Part shown: positions 24,447 through 32,748 of the stretch, in pieces
Numbering within the stretch: the first letter of the stretch is position 1
Layout: every line of letters begins with the position of its first letter
Source of the DNA: Acidobacteriota bacterium
GTDB lineage: Bacteria > Acidobacteriota > Vicinamibacteria > Vicinamibacterales > UBA2999
DNA: 64,000 nucleotides
NCBI GenBank assembly: GCA_021730945.1
Contig: JAKFYH010000019.1
Span: forward strand, 1 to 64,000
Direction: 5' to 3'
Translations under genes and position numbers: made by a program
Notes under the pieces: generated by a model
Told to the model about the DNA's origin: nothing
Database searches by the model: none
What the model saw: only the letters and a program-made list of their open reading frames with translations

Positions 24447-26812
24447 GTGCGTACTGTGAGGAGCAGGAAAGCCGCGGCGGCGCCAAACACCAGGTTCGGC
24501 GCCCAGGCGGCCAGCATCGGGTCCAGCAGCCCGCCCGCGCCAAAGGCCGCGAACACGCTGATCATCAAATAGTAGACCAGGGCCAGCACGATGCCGATGC
24601 CGATGCCGTACATGGCGCCGCGCTTGCCGGTCGAGACAGCAAATGGCACTGCGATCAGCGTCATGACCAGCGTGACGAACGGGAAGGCGACCTTGCGGTA
24701 GAGCCCGACCTCATGTTCGAGCACGTTGTAGCCACTGGCGCGCAGTTCGGCAATGTAGCCGCGGAGTTGACCGTAGTTCATCAGATCTGGCTCGCGCGCC
24801 TCGGTCACGAAATAGTCAGCCGGCTCGAGCGTGACCGTGCGGTCGGCGAACTGCGCGAATTCGTTCACCTGGGTCCGGGCGCCGAACTGGCGTGACCAGC
24901 CCTGTTCCAGCCGCCACTGCGCTAGTGGGCCGCCGGGGCCGGCCGCCGGGTCGTAGGTCGCCTTGACCGCGAACAGGCGCGACCGAATGGTGCGCGCCTT
25001 CTGGTCGAACTCGAACACCGACAGGCTGTTCAGTTCCTGCCGGCGGGGATCGTAGAACTGGTAGTGATAGACCTCGCCGTTGCGGCCGACGATCCACTTG
25101 CGGTTCAGTACGCCGAAGGTCTGGGGTGACCCGGTCCTGATGATGTGCCGCAGGCGGTCGGCATTGCGGTTGGCCGTAGCCAGCACGCGCTCCTCCATGG
25201 CAAACAGGAGCGCGCTGGCGATCAAGGCAAACGCGACCAGCGGCAGCGCCGTGCGATACAGGCTGATGCCGCAGGCGCGCATGACGATGAGCTCGCTGTT
25301 CTTGGTGAGCAGCCCGATGGTGACCAGCGCCGACAGCAACACCGCCAGCGCCAGGATGTAGGTCAGCCACTCGGGCGTCGACCAGAGCAGGAACTGCGCC
25401 AGCATGCCGAACGAAGCCTGGCCCTTGAACCATTTATCGGACAGGTCGATGAAGGTCGAAATGTAGAACAGCCCCAGCAGGCCGATTGTGGTCATGCCGA
25501 ACACGCTCAGGTACTGCCGGGCCAGGTAGACGTCGAGGAGCCGGGGTCCCGGCAGCGAGAACTGCGGCAACTTGATCACCACGACGACACGGCCGGTGCG
25601 CCGGCCGTTGGCCGTGGGGCCCGGCGCGATGGCGCCGGTGGCATCGAAGGGCGCCGGTGCGCGCCGCGTGGCCCAGGTGGGCAGCGACACACGAATGGGG
25701 GAGCCGGCCGACCGCGCGCGTGACGCCAGCATCGCGAGGCCGGCGAAGCCGAGCACGAAGTTGGGCAGCCACATGGCCAGCCACGCCGGCAACCAGTGGC
25801 CCTTGGCCAGCGCCTCGCCGCCGTACATCACCACGTAGTAGGCGAAGATGACGCCGATCCCGAGCACAAACGCCGCCAGCTTGCCATCCTTGCGGCTGCT
25901 GGCGCCGAGCGCCAGGCCGAGGAGGCCGAAGACAAAGCACGCCACCGGGATGGAGAACTTCTTGTGAATCTCCATGACCTGGTTGTGCGGCGACAGGCCC
26001 TGGGCCCGCATCTCCTCGCCCTTGGCATTCAGCTCCGCGATCGATAACTCACGGTCGCCGCGAGCGGGGCCGGTGCGCGGGAAGACGCTTTCCGGATCCA
26101 GCGTCACAATGGTCTGGTCGAAGCGCAAGACTTCGTAGGCCGCCGGGTCGTCCAGCCGGGTGCGATGCCGCGTCCCGTCTTCGAGCACCATCTGGATGGT
26201 GCGGGCGTTGCGATCAATCACCATGCGGCCGCGCTTGGCCAGGTAGATGATGGGTTGCGCCGGGTTCGACGAGTCGGCCGCCAGCACGTCGGTCCAGCCC
26301 GTGCCGCCGGCCGGGACCTCGTTGACGTACAGGACAATGCCGGGAAAGTCCTCGAAGAAGACGCGCGGCCGCACCTCGCCTTCGGCCCGGTCCATCACGA
26401 TCTTGGTCGAGATCTCGCGAAACGTCTGGTTCGCGTTGGGCATGGCCTCAAGCATCACCCACGAGGCCAGCCCCCAGCAGATGACGCCCATGAACAGAAT
26501 GGGATGCAGCAGCCGGTACGGGCTGACGCCGCAGGCCATCAAGACGACCACCTCCCGATCGGCCGACAACCGGCCCATGGCCACCAGGATCCCGATCAAC
26601 AGGGCCATCGGAATGGTCAGCGCCGCCACGCCCGGCACCAGCGTCGCCATCAACTGCAGCAGCGTGCCCCAGGGCACCCCCTTCGCAATCATCTGTTCTG
26701 CCAGACCGATGATGTTGGGGATAATCAGGATGAAGGTGAAGACCAGCAGGGCAATCAGGAACGGCGGGAGGACTTCCCGAATGACGTACCGGTCGAGGAT
26801 GCGCATTCGCAT
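24443..26812 (-). CDS. fused LPS-export permease LptF-LptG
   Basis: The 789-aa product is continuous and holds two YjgP/YjgQ permease domains. Residues about 1-365 match LptF (ILDRYVIREVLPPFLIALLV, then MGRLSADREVVVLMACGVSP) and about 415-789 match LptG (LLDVYLARQYLSVFGMTTIG, then LLTKNSELIVMRACGISLYR). A Pro/Ala/Arg-rich linker of about 50 residues joins them. Each half has the six-helix plan around a large periplasmic beta-jellyroll domain. With LptB (46241-46969) and LptC it would extract LPS from the inner membrane. The usual arrangement is two separate genes. Start ATG 26812 (or 26806). The divergent GH57 gene starts only 27 nt away. Confidence 0.93.
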   Translation of the reverse strand: MRMRILDRYVIREVLPPFLIALLVFTFILIIPNIIGLAEQMIAKGVPWGTLLQLMATLVPGVAALTIPMALLIGILVAMGRLSADREVVVLMACGVSPYRLLHPILFMGVICWGLASWVMLEAMPNANQTFREISTKIVMDRAEGEVRPRVFFEDFPGIVLYVNEVPAGGTGWTDVLAADSSNPAQPIIYLAKRGRMVIDRNARTIQMVLEDGTRHRTRLDDPAAYEVLRFDQTIVTLDPESVFPRTGPARGDRELSIAELNAKGEEMRAQGLSPHNQVMEIHKKFSIPVACFVFGLLGLALGASSRKDGKLAAFVLGIGVIFAYYVVMYGGEALAKGHWLPAWLAMWLPNFVLGFAGLAMLASRARSAGSPIRVSLPTWATRRAPAPFDATGAIAPGPTANGRRTGRVVVVIKLPQFSLPGPRLLDVYLARQYLSVFGMTTIGLLGLFYISTFIDLSDKWFKGQASFGMLAQFLLWSTPEWLTYILALAVLLSALVTIGLLTKNSELIVMRACGISLYRTALPLVAFALIASALLFAMEERVLATANRNADRLRHIIRTGSPQTFGVLNRKWIVGRNGEVYHYQFYDPRRQELNSLSVFEFDQKARTIRSRLFAVKATYDPAAGPGGPLAQWRLEQGWSRQFGARTQVNEFAQFADRTVTLEPADYFVTEAREPDLMNYGQLRGYIAELRASGYNVLEHEVGLYRKVAFPFVTLVMTLIAVPFAVSTGKRGAMYGIGIGIVLALVYYLMISVFAAFGAGGLLDPMLAAWAPNLVFGAAAAFLLLTVRT

Positions 26813-26839
26813 GGGGCTGGGCTGCCACCATTATCGTCC

Positions 26840-28930
26840 ATGGTGAACCTGGCGCTGCTATGGCACATGCACCAGCCCTACTACGAGGATCTCGCGACCG
26901 GCGAGCACATCCTGCCGTGGGTGCGGTTGCACGCCGTCAAGGACTACTGGGGCATGGTCGCCATGCTCGAGGAGTTTGCCCGCGTCCGCGTGACGTTCAA
27001 CCTCGTGCCGTCGCTGGTGGTCCAGGTCCAGGCCTTTGCCGAGGAGCGTGCCCGTGACCGGCACCTGGCAATCGGGCTGAAGACGGCCGCGGCGTTGGGT
27101 GCCGATGAGGCCCGGTGGCTGGTGGCCAACGGGTTTCATGCCCCCTATGCGCGAATGATTGGCCCCTACCCTCGCTACGCCGAGCTGCACGCCGCCAAGA
27201 CGGCGGGCCGGCCCTTCGAGCTGGATGAGCTGCTCGACCTTCAGGTCTGGCACAAGCTCGCCTGGATGGATCCGGACTGGTTGACGCGCGACGTCCGGCT
27301 GCTGGCACTGGTGGCCAAGGGCCGCGACTTTACGGAAGCCGACAAGGCGACACTTCGCGAGGTCGAACTCGAGCTGCTGCGCCTGGTGGTGCCGGCGTAT
27401 CGGTTGGCCGCCGAGCGGGGGCAGGTCGAGTTGTCGTGCTCGCCCTTCTATCACCCGATCCTGCCGCTGCTGTACGACAGCGACACCGCGGTGCGGACCC
27501 AGCCCCATGCCGAGCGCCCCCGCACCCGATTCGCGCGGCCGGAGGACGCCCGCGCGCAGGTGGAGCGGGCCCTGGCTTTCCACGAGCGGACCTTCGGGCG
27601 CCGGCCCGCAGGCATGTGGCCGTCGGAAGGATCGGTGTCGGATGAAGCGGTCACGATTATGGCCGCCGCCGGCGTCAACTGGATCGCCACCGACGAGGAC
27701 ATCCTGGCGCGATCGCTCGGCGTGGCCATGCCGCGCGACGAGTACGGACACGCCATGCAGGCCAACGTCCTGTATCGCCCGTATCAACTTGGTGCCGGCG
27801 GCCCGGTCGCGCTGTTCCGGGATCACGCCTTGTCCGATCGGATTGGCTTCCACTACCAGTCGTGGGACGCCGGCGCGGCGGCCGCGGATTTCCTGGAGCG
27901 GGTGCGCGAGGCCGGCCGGCGATTCGCGACGGGAAGCGGCGGGGAAGTGGCCACCGTGAGCGTAATCCTCGACGGCGAGAACGCGTGGGAGCACTACCCC
28001 GGTGGCGGACGTCCGTTCTTGCGCGCCCTCTACCGCGCGCTCGATGAGGCCACGGACATCCGGACGGTCACCATGACCGAGGCGGCCCGGGCGCCGGCGG
28101 CGCCGCTGGCACATGTGCACCCGGGGTCGTGGATCAACGCCGACTTCTATATCTGGATTGGCCACCGCGACGACCATCGGGCGTGGTCGCAACTGGCCGA
28201 AGCGCGGGCGGTGTTCGATGACCGCGCGGCGTTGGTGGCGCCTGCCGATCGTGACCGGGCGTTCGAGGAACTGCTGATTGCCGAAGGCAGCGACTGGTTC
28301 TGGTGGTACGGCGACGATCATTCCTCGGACCACGACCGCGACTTCGACGAGCTGTTCCGGGCCCACTTGCGCAACGCCTACGCGGCGCTCGGCGTGGCCG
28401 TCCCTGGCGAGTTGTACGCCTCGAACATCTCGACCGGACCGGGGTCCGACTACCTGAAGCCGGTTGGCCGGGTGTCGGTGACGCTTGATGGCCGGGCGAC
28501 GAGCTTCCTGGAATGGGTGGGGGCGGCGCGGCCGGCGCTCTCTCGGCCGGGGGGCGCCATGCACGAGGTGGCCGCCGCGTCCACGGTGACTGAGCTCCTC
28601 GTCGGGTTCGACCGCGACTGCGCACTCTGCCTCCGTCTCGCCGGACCCATCGTCGGGTTGGTCGGCACAGGTTCGGCCCTCCTGACCGTGGTGGCCGGCA
28701 GGCCGGAGGTTCGCATCCTGCCATTGCCGTTGGGCGTGCTCGCCGTGGACCAGGTCGTTGAGGCGGTCATCCCCTTGGCCGACCTGGGCGGCCAGCCGGG
28801 TCGGGACCTCGAGTTTTCGATTCTGCTTCGCGAGCCTTCGGGCTCGATTCTCGAATCGTTTCCGGCGGCGGGGTCGTGGACGGTTCGTGTTCCCGAAGCG
28901 GCGCCGAGTTCAAGCGACTGGCATCTCTAG
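26840..28930 (+). CDS. glycoside hydrolase family 57 enzyme (alpha-glucan active)
   Basis: The 696-aa product has the GH57 N-terminal motif LALLWHMHQPYYEDL, the catalytic nucleophile region MWPSEGSVSDEAV (Glu263), and later the second acidic site region VSVILDGENAWEHYPGGGRP. The C-terminal 200 residues form a beta-rich extension including WWYGDDHSSDHDRDFDELFR. Family members include amylopullulanases, 4-alpha-glucanotransferases and branching enzymes. The start is ATG 26840 without a Shine-Dalgarno. The first half of a larger open frame upstream lies antisense to the Lpt gene and was excluded. Role: probably glycogen or alpha-glucan turnover. Confidence 0.9.
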   Translation: MVNLALLWHMHQPYYEDLATGEHILPWVRLHAVKDYWGMVAMLEEFARVRVTFNLVPSLVVQVQAFAEERARDRHLAIGLKTAAALGADEARWLVANGFHAPYARMIGPYPRYAELHAAKTAGRPFELDELLDLQVWHKLAWMDPDWLTRDVRLLALVAKGRDFTEADKATLREVELELLRLVVPAYRLAAERGQVELSCSPFYHPILPLLYDSDTAVRTQPHAERPRTRFARPEDARAQVERALAFHERTFGRRPAGMWPSEGSVSDEAVTIMAAAGVNWIATDEDILARSLGVAMPRDEYGHAMQANVLYRPYQLGAGGPVALFRDHALSDRIGFHYQSWDAGAAAADFLERVREAGRRFATGSGGEVATVSVILDGENAWEHYPGGGRPFLRALYRALDEATDIRTVTMTEAARAPAAPLAHVHPGSWINADFYIWIGHRDDHRAWSQLAEARAVFDDRAALVAPADRDRAFEELLIAEGSDWFWWYGDDHSSDHDRDFDELFRAHLRNAYAALGVAVPGELYASNISTGPGSDYLKPVGRVSVTLDGRATSFLEWVGAARPALSRPGGAMHEVAAASTVTELLVGFDRDCALCLRLAGPIVGLVGTGSALLTVVAGRPEVRILPLPLGVLAVDQVVEAVIPLADLGGQPGRDLEFSILLREPSGSILESFPAAGSWTVRVPEAAPSSSDWHL

Positions 28931-29092
28931 GGCAGTTGCCCGTTCTGCCGCCCCTAATTCCACACAAACCGTCCACAATCGATGTTTATTGGTGTTTTCG
29001 ATTAAGTCCGATAATACATCTTATGTTAACTAAATGGCCTGAGACGGGAAACACGCTTGGGAATCCGCGTGCGACGCCGGGCCCTTGAGGCC
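28931..29092. other. AT-rich gap between convergent GH57 and parB genes
   Basis: In 162 bp there is an unusually AT-rich island at about 28975-29040, including GATAATACATCTTATGTTAA and a preceding TTTATTGG. I see no open frame of note, no strong hairpin with a U run and no match to the parS consensus. A sigma-70-like TTGGTG to GATAAT pair with a 15-bp spacer exists on the plus strand but leads into no gene. An unannotated small RNA, a terminator or a protein-binding site is possible. Confidence 0.5.
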
Positions 29093-29914
29093 CTACTTCG
29101 CGTGCTTTAGTTCCAGCAGAATGTTCTCGAGCGCGGCAATCACTTCGTCCTTGCTCGCGTTCTTCTTGTTGAAGCTCAGGCGCAGGTTGAAGGCCTTGCT
29201 TGGCGGCCGGAACGCAAACACGAAGGCCTTTGGCCGCCCCGGTTTCACCTTCTGAGTGTCCTTGCGTAACTGATCCCTCGTGGCGCCCTGGCTGGCAATC
29301 TTCTCGACCAGCGCCAGCATCTTCTGAGCGTCGCCCTGGCGAACGACCTGCAATAACAGAGACCGGCTGGTGATGCCCGCCAGCCGGCAGACCTTCCGGA
29401 CTTCCGGCGGAATGCCGTTCAGCGACAGGCCTTCGGTAATCGTGCTCCTCGACTTGCCCAGCCGCTTGGCCAGGTCTTCGTGGGTGTAGCCACAGCGCTG
29501 CGCCAGGGCCTGCATGGCCTCGGATTCTTCAAATGGCGTCAGGTCCTTGCGCTGAATGTTCTCAACCAGGGCCAGTTCGAGCATCTCCCGGTCGTCGACG
29601 TCGCGAATAACGACCGGCAGCTCGGTCAGGCCGGCCTGCACCGATGCGTGGTAGCGGCGTTCGCCGGCGATGATCTGGTAGCGCGGTCCGCGCTGGCGCA
29701 CGACCAGTGGCTCGATGATGCCCTTTTCGGTGACCGACGAGATGAGTTCGGCCAGGTCGCCCATGGCCTGGCGCGGCTGGTCGGGATTGGGGTCGATCTG
29801 GTCGATCGGCACCATCCGGCCGACCGGGGCCCCGGCCGACGCCGCCAGGGTTTCGACGTAGTGCGCGTCGTGGCGCATCCGCAGGTTGTCTGGCAATCCG
29901 CGAGGCTTAGGCAC
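29093..29914 (-). CDS. parB: chromosome-partitioning protein ParB
   Basis: The 273-aa product has the ParB N-terminal CTPase/nuclease-like fold with IDQIDPNPDQPRQAMGDLAE, the GERRYHASVQAGL motif (in the place of GERRYRA) and LVENIQRKDLTPFEESEAMQ. A helix-turn-helix segment (CGYTHEDLAKRLGKSRSTIT) follows, and a C-terminal dimerisation region. It binds parS and spreads. The start is GTG 29914, overlapping the ParA stop by 8 nt. I could not find an obvious parS nearby. Confidence 0.93.
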   Translation of the reverse strand: MPKPRGLPDNLRMRHDAHYVETLAASAGAPVGRMVPIDQIDPNPDQPRQAMGDLAELISSVTEKGIIEPLVVRQRGPRYQIIAGERRYHASVQAGLTELPVVIRDVDDREMLELALVENIQRKDLTPFEESEAMQALAQRCGYTHEDLAKRLGKSRSTITEGLSLNGIPPEVRKVCRLAGITSRSLLLQVVRQGDAQKMLALVEKIASQGATRDQLRKDTQKVKPGRPKAFVFAFRPPSKAFNLRLSFNKKNASKDEVIAALENILLELKHAK

Positions 29915-30662
29915 GGTCGATCACCTCCTCACACAAACTGTAGTACTCGGTGGCGCCGGTGGATTCAGGCGCAAAGGTAAAAATGGACTCCCGGTAGGCC
30001 GGGCTTTCTTCGAGGCGCACGCTCTTGCTGATGACGGTGCGGAAGACCTTCTCGCCAAACACCTTGCGGATCTGTTCCTGGATGTCGCGGGCCAGCGCCG
30101 TCCGCTTGTCGTGCATCGTGATCACGACGCCCAGAATCTGCAATTCGGGGTTAGGCCGCTGGCGGACCTTCTCGATGGTCTCCAGCAGGTCGTCGGTTCC
30201 CTCGAGGGCGAAGTACGACGACTGGATGGGAATCAGCAGATGAGTCGAGGCCACCAGGGCATTAATCGTCAGCAGCCCGAGGGCTGGTGGGCAGTCAATG
30301 ACGATGTTGGCGAACTGACCGTTGAGGGCGGCCAACTCGTCCTTCAACCGGAATGGCGCATCAAGCTCCCCGACCAGCCGAGACTCGAGCTTGGCCAGGG
30401 CGATGCGGGCCGGTGCAATCGACAGGTTGGGCAAGCTCGCCGGTACGATGACGTCGGCCAGGTGGACGGTATTGTCGACGAACACGTCGTACATGCTCTG
30501 GTTGGCGGTCCGGATGTCGATGAACGACATGCTGCTGTTGCCCTGTGGATCGAGATCGATCAACAGGGTCGGCTTGCCCCGCATGGCCAGCGCGGCCGCG
30601 AGGTTGATGGCGGTGGTGGTCTTCCCCACTCCGCCCTTCTGGTTGGCAATACTGAGAATCAT
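29907..30662 (-). CDS. parA: chromosome-partitioning ATPase ParA (Soj-like)
   Basis: The 251-aa deviant Walker A ATPase starts MILSIANQKGGVGKTTTAIN (KGGVGKTTT at residues 9-17). The motifs TLLIDLDPQGNSSMSF and FANIVIDCPPALGLLTINAL follow, typical of ParA/Soj. With ParB it segregates replicated origins. I chose the ATG at 30662; an in-frame 10-residue extension upstream lacks family similarity. The upstream 168-bp gap contains a 20-bp palindrome (30797-30816). Confidence 0.95.
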   Translation of the reverse strand: MILSIANQKGGVGKTTTAINLAAALAMRGKPTLLIDLDPQGNSSMSFIDIRTANQSMYDVFVDNTVHLADVIVPASLPNLSIAPARIALAKLESRLVGELDAPFRLKDELAALNGQFANIVIDCPPALGLLTINALVASTHLLIPIQSSYFALEGTDDLLETIEKVRQRPNPELQILGVVITMHDKRTALARDIQEQIRKVFGEKVFRTVISKSVRLEESPAYRESIFTFAPESTGATEYYSLCEEVIDRA

Positions 30663-30796
30663 CGAGCAGGACTGTGCGGGTTTCCCACGCATTCTAGGAG
30701 CGGGAGCGCGTGCGAGTCAAATTGTCGGGTTGGCGCAGGAGGGCGAATTCGCGAAACTACCGCAGCTAAGACGTGAAATGGCAGGCACTTAGGGGA

Positions 30797-30816
30797 AATG
30801 TCGGCGTGCCGACATT
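30797..30816. promoter_or_regulatory. 20-bp palindrome upstream of parA
   Basis: AATGTCGGC and GCCGACATT form a perfect 9+9 inverted repeat around a 2-nt GT centre. It lies 135 bp before the parA start and 15 bp after the DUF151 gene stop (both minus). It is followed on the minus strand by CCCCTAAGTGCC, not a U run, so a protein-binding operator is as likely as a terminator. Confidence 0.6.
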
Positions 30817-30830
30817 GGGGGGAGGTGCAC

Positions 30831-31313
30831 CTACATCTTATATTTGCCCATGTCGTCTGGATCGAGTTGCTCGAGCCACTGCTGCAGGCGATCGCTGTCC
30901 TGCTTCTCGTTCGACAGGTCCACGGTCTTGGCGTGGTCGATCACCTTTTCATCAACCAGGATCGGCGCGCGGGTGCGCAGCGCCAGCGCGATGGCGTCGC
31001 TTGGCCGGGCATCAATCGCCACCGGACCCAGCGGGGTCTGGAGGTGGATCATCGCGTAGAAGGTGTTTTCCTTCAGGTCGCAGACCACGATCTTGTCGAC
31101 CGTTGCCTGGAGGTCCTGGATGATGTTTCGCAAGAGGTCGTGCGTCATCGGCCGCGGCGTCTGGATATTCTCGATCTGCAACGCGATGGCGTTAGCCTCG
31201 AAAACCCCCACCCAGATCGGCAGTACCTTCTGCCCATCGGAATCGCGCAGGATGATGATGGGCATGTTGGTGATGGGATCAACCATCAGGCCCTTGATAT
31301 TCATCTCGATCAT
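30831..31313 (-). CDS. DUF151/bifunctional nuclease-domain protein
   Basis: The 160-aa protein covers the whole BFN domain: VDPITNMPIIILRD, GQKVLPIWVGVFEANAIAL, RPMTHDLLRNII and the conserved core GPVAIDARPSDAIALALRT. The C-terminal segment is acidic and ends in GKYKM. Members were named for nuclease activity in plants and are widespread in bacteria with an uncertain role. It lies between miaB and parA on the same strand with short gaps, which is a recurring neighbourhood. Confidence 0.92.
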   Translation of the reverse strand: MIEMNIKGLMVDPITNMPIIILRDSDGQKVLPIWVGVFEANAIALQIENIQTPRPMTHDLLRNIIQDLQATVDKIVVCDLKENTFYAMIHLQTPLGPVAIDARPSDAIALALRTRAPILVDEKVIDHAKTVDLSNEKQDSDRLQQWLEQLDPDDMGKYKM

Positions 31314-31368
31314 TAACGTTTGCCTCCGCCTGCGCTCGCCAGTTATCCGGCGGCCTCGGCGAGACCCT

Positions 31369-32748
31369 TTAGTGGGGGTCCCCTGCTGCCCGTCCGCCGA
31401 CCGAATTCGGTCCGGCGCGTTCGATTGTCACGTCCACCAGTCGCCCCAGCCAGTCCGGCGGTCCAGGAAAGTTGACCACCGTGTTGCCGCCGGTACGACC
31501 GGTCAGTTCCCATTCGCGCCGGCGACTCGTGGCGTCGACCAGCACTTCGTGTGTCGTCCCAATCGACCGCTGGAAGAGGTCCGATTGAATCGACCGCTGG
31601 AGCGACTGCAGCGCCATAATTCGCCGCTTCTTCTCTGCGTCCGTCACGTCATCCACCATGCGCTTGGAGGCCAGCGTGTTGGGACGCTCCGAATACTTGA
31701 ACGAGTAGATGCTGTGATAGCCCACCCGTTCGGTCAGGCTCAGCGTCTCCTCGAAGTCGGCTGCCGTCTCCCCTGGGAAGCCAACGATCATATCGGTCGA
31801 TAGCTGCACGTTCGGGATAGCTGCGCGAATGCGTGCAACCAGATCGAGATACTCCTCACGCGTGTGCCGGCGCCGCATCATCGCCAGCACGCGCGACGAC
31901 CCCGACTGCACGGGAAGGTGCAGGTGTTTACAGACTTTCGGCAGGTCGCGTACCGCCGCAATCACCCGGTCGCTGGTGTGCCGCGGATGCGGACTCGCAA
32001 AACGAATGCGATCGACCCCCGGCACCTCGTGGACGGCCTCAAGCAGCGCGGGGAAATCACACGACGGGTCGTCCGGGGCCTGGTAGTGGTTCACAATTTG
32101 ACCGAGCAGTTGCACTTCGCGCCGGCCGCTGTCGGCCGCTTCGCGCACGTCAGCCAATATCTCGGCTTTAGACCGCATGCGCTCGTGCCCACGGGTATAC
32201 GGCACGACACAGAAAGCGCAAAAATCGTTGCAGCCTTCGATGATCGTCACATACGCGCGCACCGGATCGCCGCGCCGGACAACGCCGAGCGGGAACGACG
32301 GATCTTCGTAGGGGTTCTCGATGGCGATGCGCCCGTCGCCGCGCCAGGGGCGGCCGTCGACGATGAACTGCTCGGCCTGCGGCCCGCGCGTCGACGCCAC
32401 CTCGGTGACCAGCATCGGCAACATCTTGACCTGCTGGGTGCCGACCACCAGGTCGACGACACCCTTCGAGCGCTTGATCAGCCGGTCGCCTTCCTGCTGG
32501 GCGACGCAGCCGGCGACCACCACCAGCGGGTCGCGGCCCAGCTCGCGGCTCAACTCCTTGATCTCACCGAGCCGGGTATAGAGCTTCTCTTCGGCGCGCT
32601 CGCGCACGCTGCAGGTGTTGACCACGACAATGTCGGCGTCACGGTCCGATTCGGCGGGGTCGTAGCCTGACTGCTCGAGCAGGCCCGCCATGCGCTCGGA
32701 GTCGTGCACGTTCATCTGGCAGCCGTAGGTCTCGATGAAGTACTTCAT
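31369..32748 (-). CDS. miaB: tRNA-2-methylthio-N6-dimethylallyladenosine synthase
   Basis: The 459-aa radical-SAM methylthiotransferase has the N-terminal [4Fe-4S] cysteines Cys10 (YGCQMN), Cys46 (NTCSVRERA) and Cys81 (VAGCVAQQ) and the radical-SAM triad Cys173/177/180 (CNDFCAFCVVPYTRG). A C-terminal TRAM domain (about 390-459) binds tRNA. It adds the 2-methylthio group to i6A37 of tRNAs. The start ATG overlaps the recN stop (ATGA), so the two are coupled. Confidence 0.95.
   Translation of the reverse strand: MKYFIETYGCQMNVHDSERMAGLLEQSGYDPAESDRDADIVVVNTCSVRERAEEKLYTRLGEIKELSRELGRDPLVVVAGCVAQQEGDRLIKRSKGVVDLVVGTQQVKMLPMLVTEVASTRGPQAEQFIVDGRPWRGDGRIAIENPYEDPSFPLGVVRRGDPVRAYVTIIEGCNDFCAFCVVPYTRGHERMRSKAEILADVREAADSGRREVQLLGQIVNHYQAPDDPSCDFPALLEAVHEVPGVDRIRFASPHPRHTSDRVIAAVRDLPKVCKHLHLPVQSGSSRVLAMMRRRHTREEYLDLVARIRAAIPNVQLSTDMIVGFPGETAADFEETLSLTERVGYHSIYSFKYSERPNTLASKRMVDDVTDAEKKRRIMALQSLQRSIQSDLFQRSIGTTHEVLVDATSRRREWELTGRTGGNTVVNFPGPPDWLGRLVDVTIERAGPNSVGGRAAGDPH

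Noticed and set aside
28950-29000. Replication origin next to parAB
   Set aside because: The AT-rich patch lacks a cluster of TTATCCACA-type boxes, and there is no dnaA, dnaN or rsmG.
29041-30780. Half-match to parS (ACGTGAAA near 30770) beside parAB
   Set aside because: Only one half of the palindrome fits and the left arm (TGTTTC) is absent; the sequence at 29041-29060 (GGGAAACACG) also lacks the partner half.
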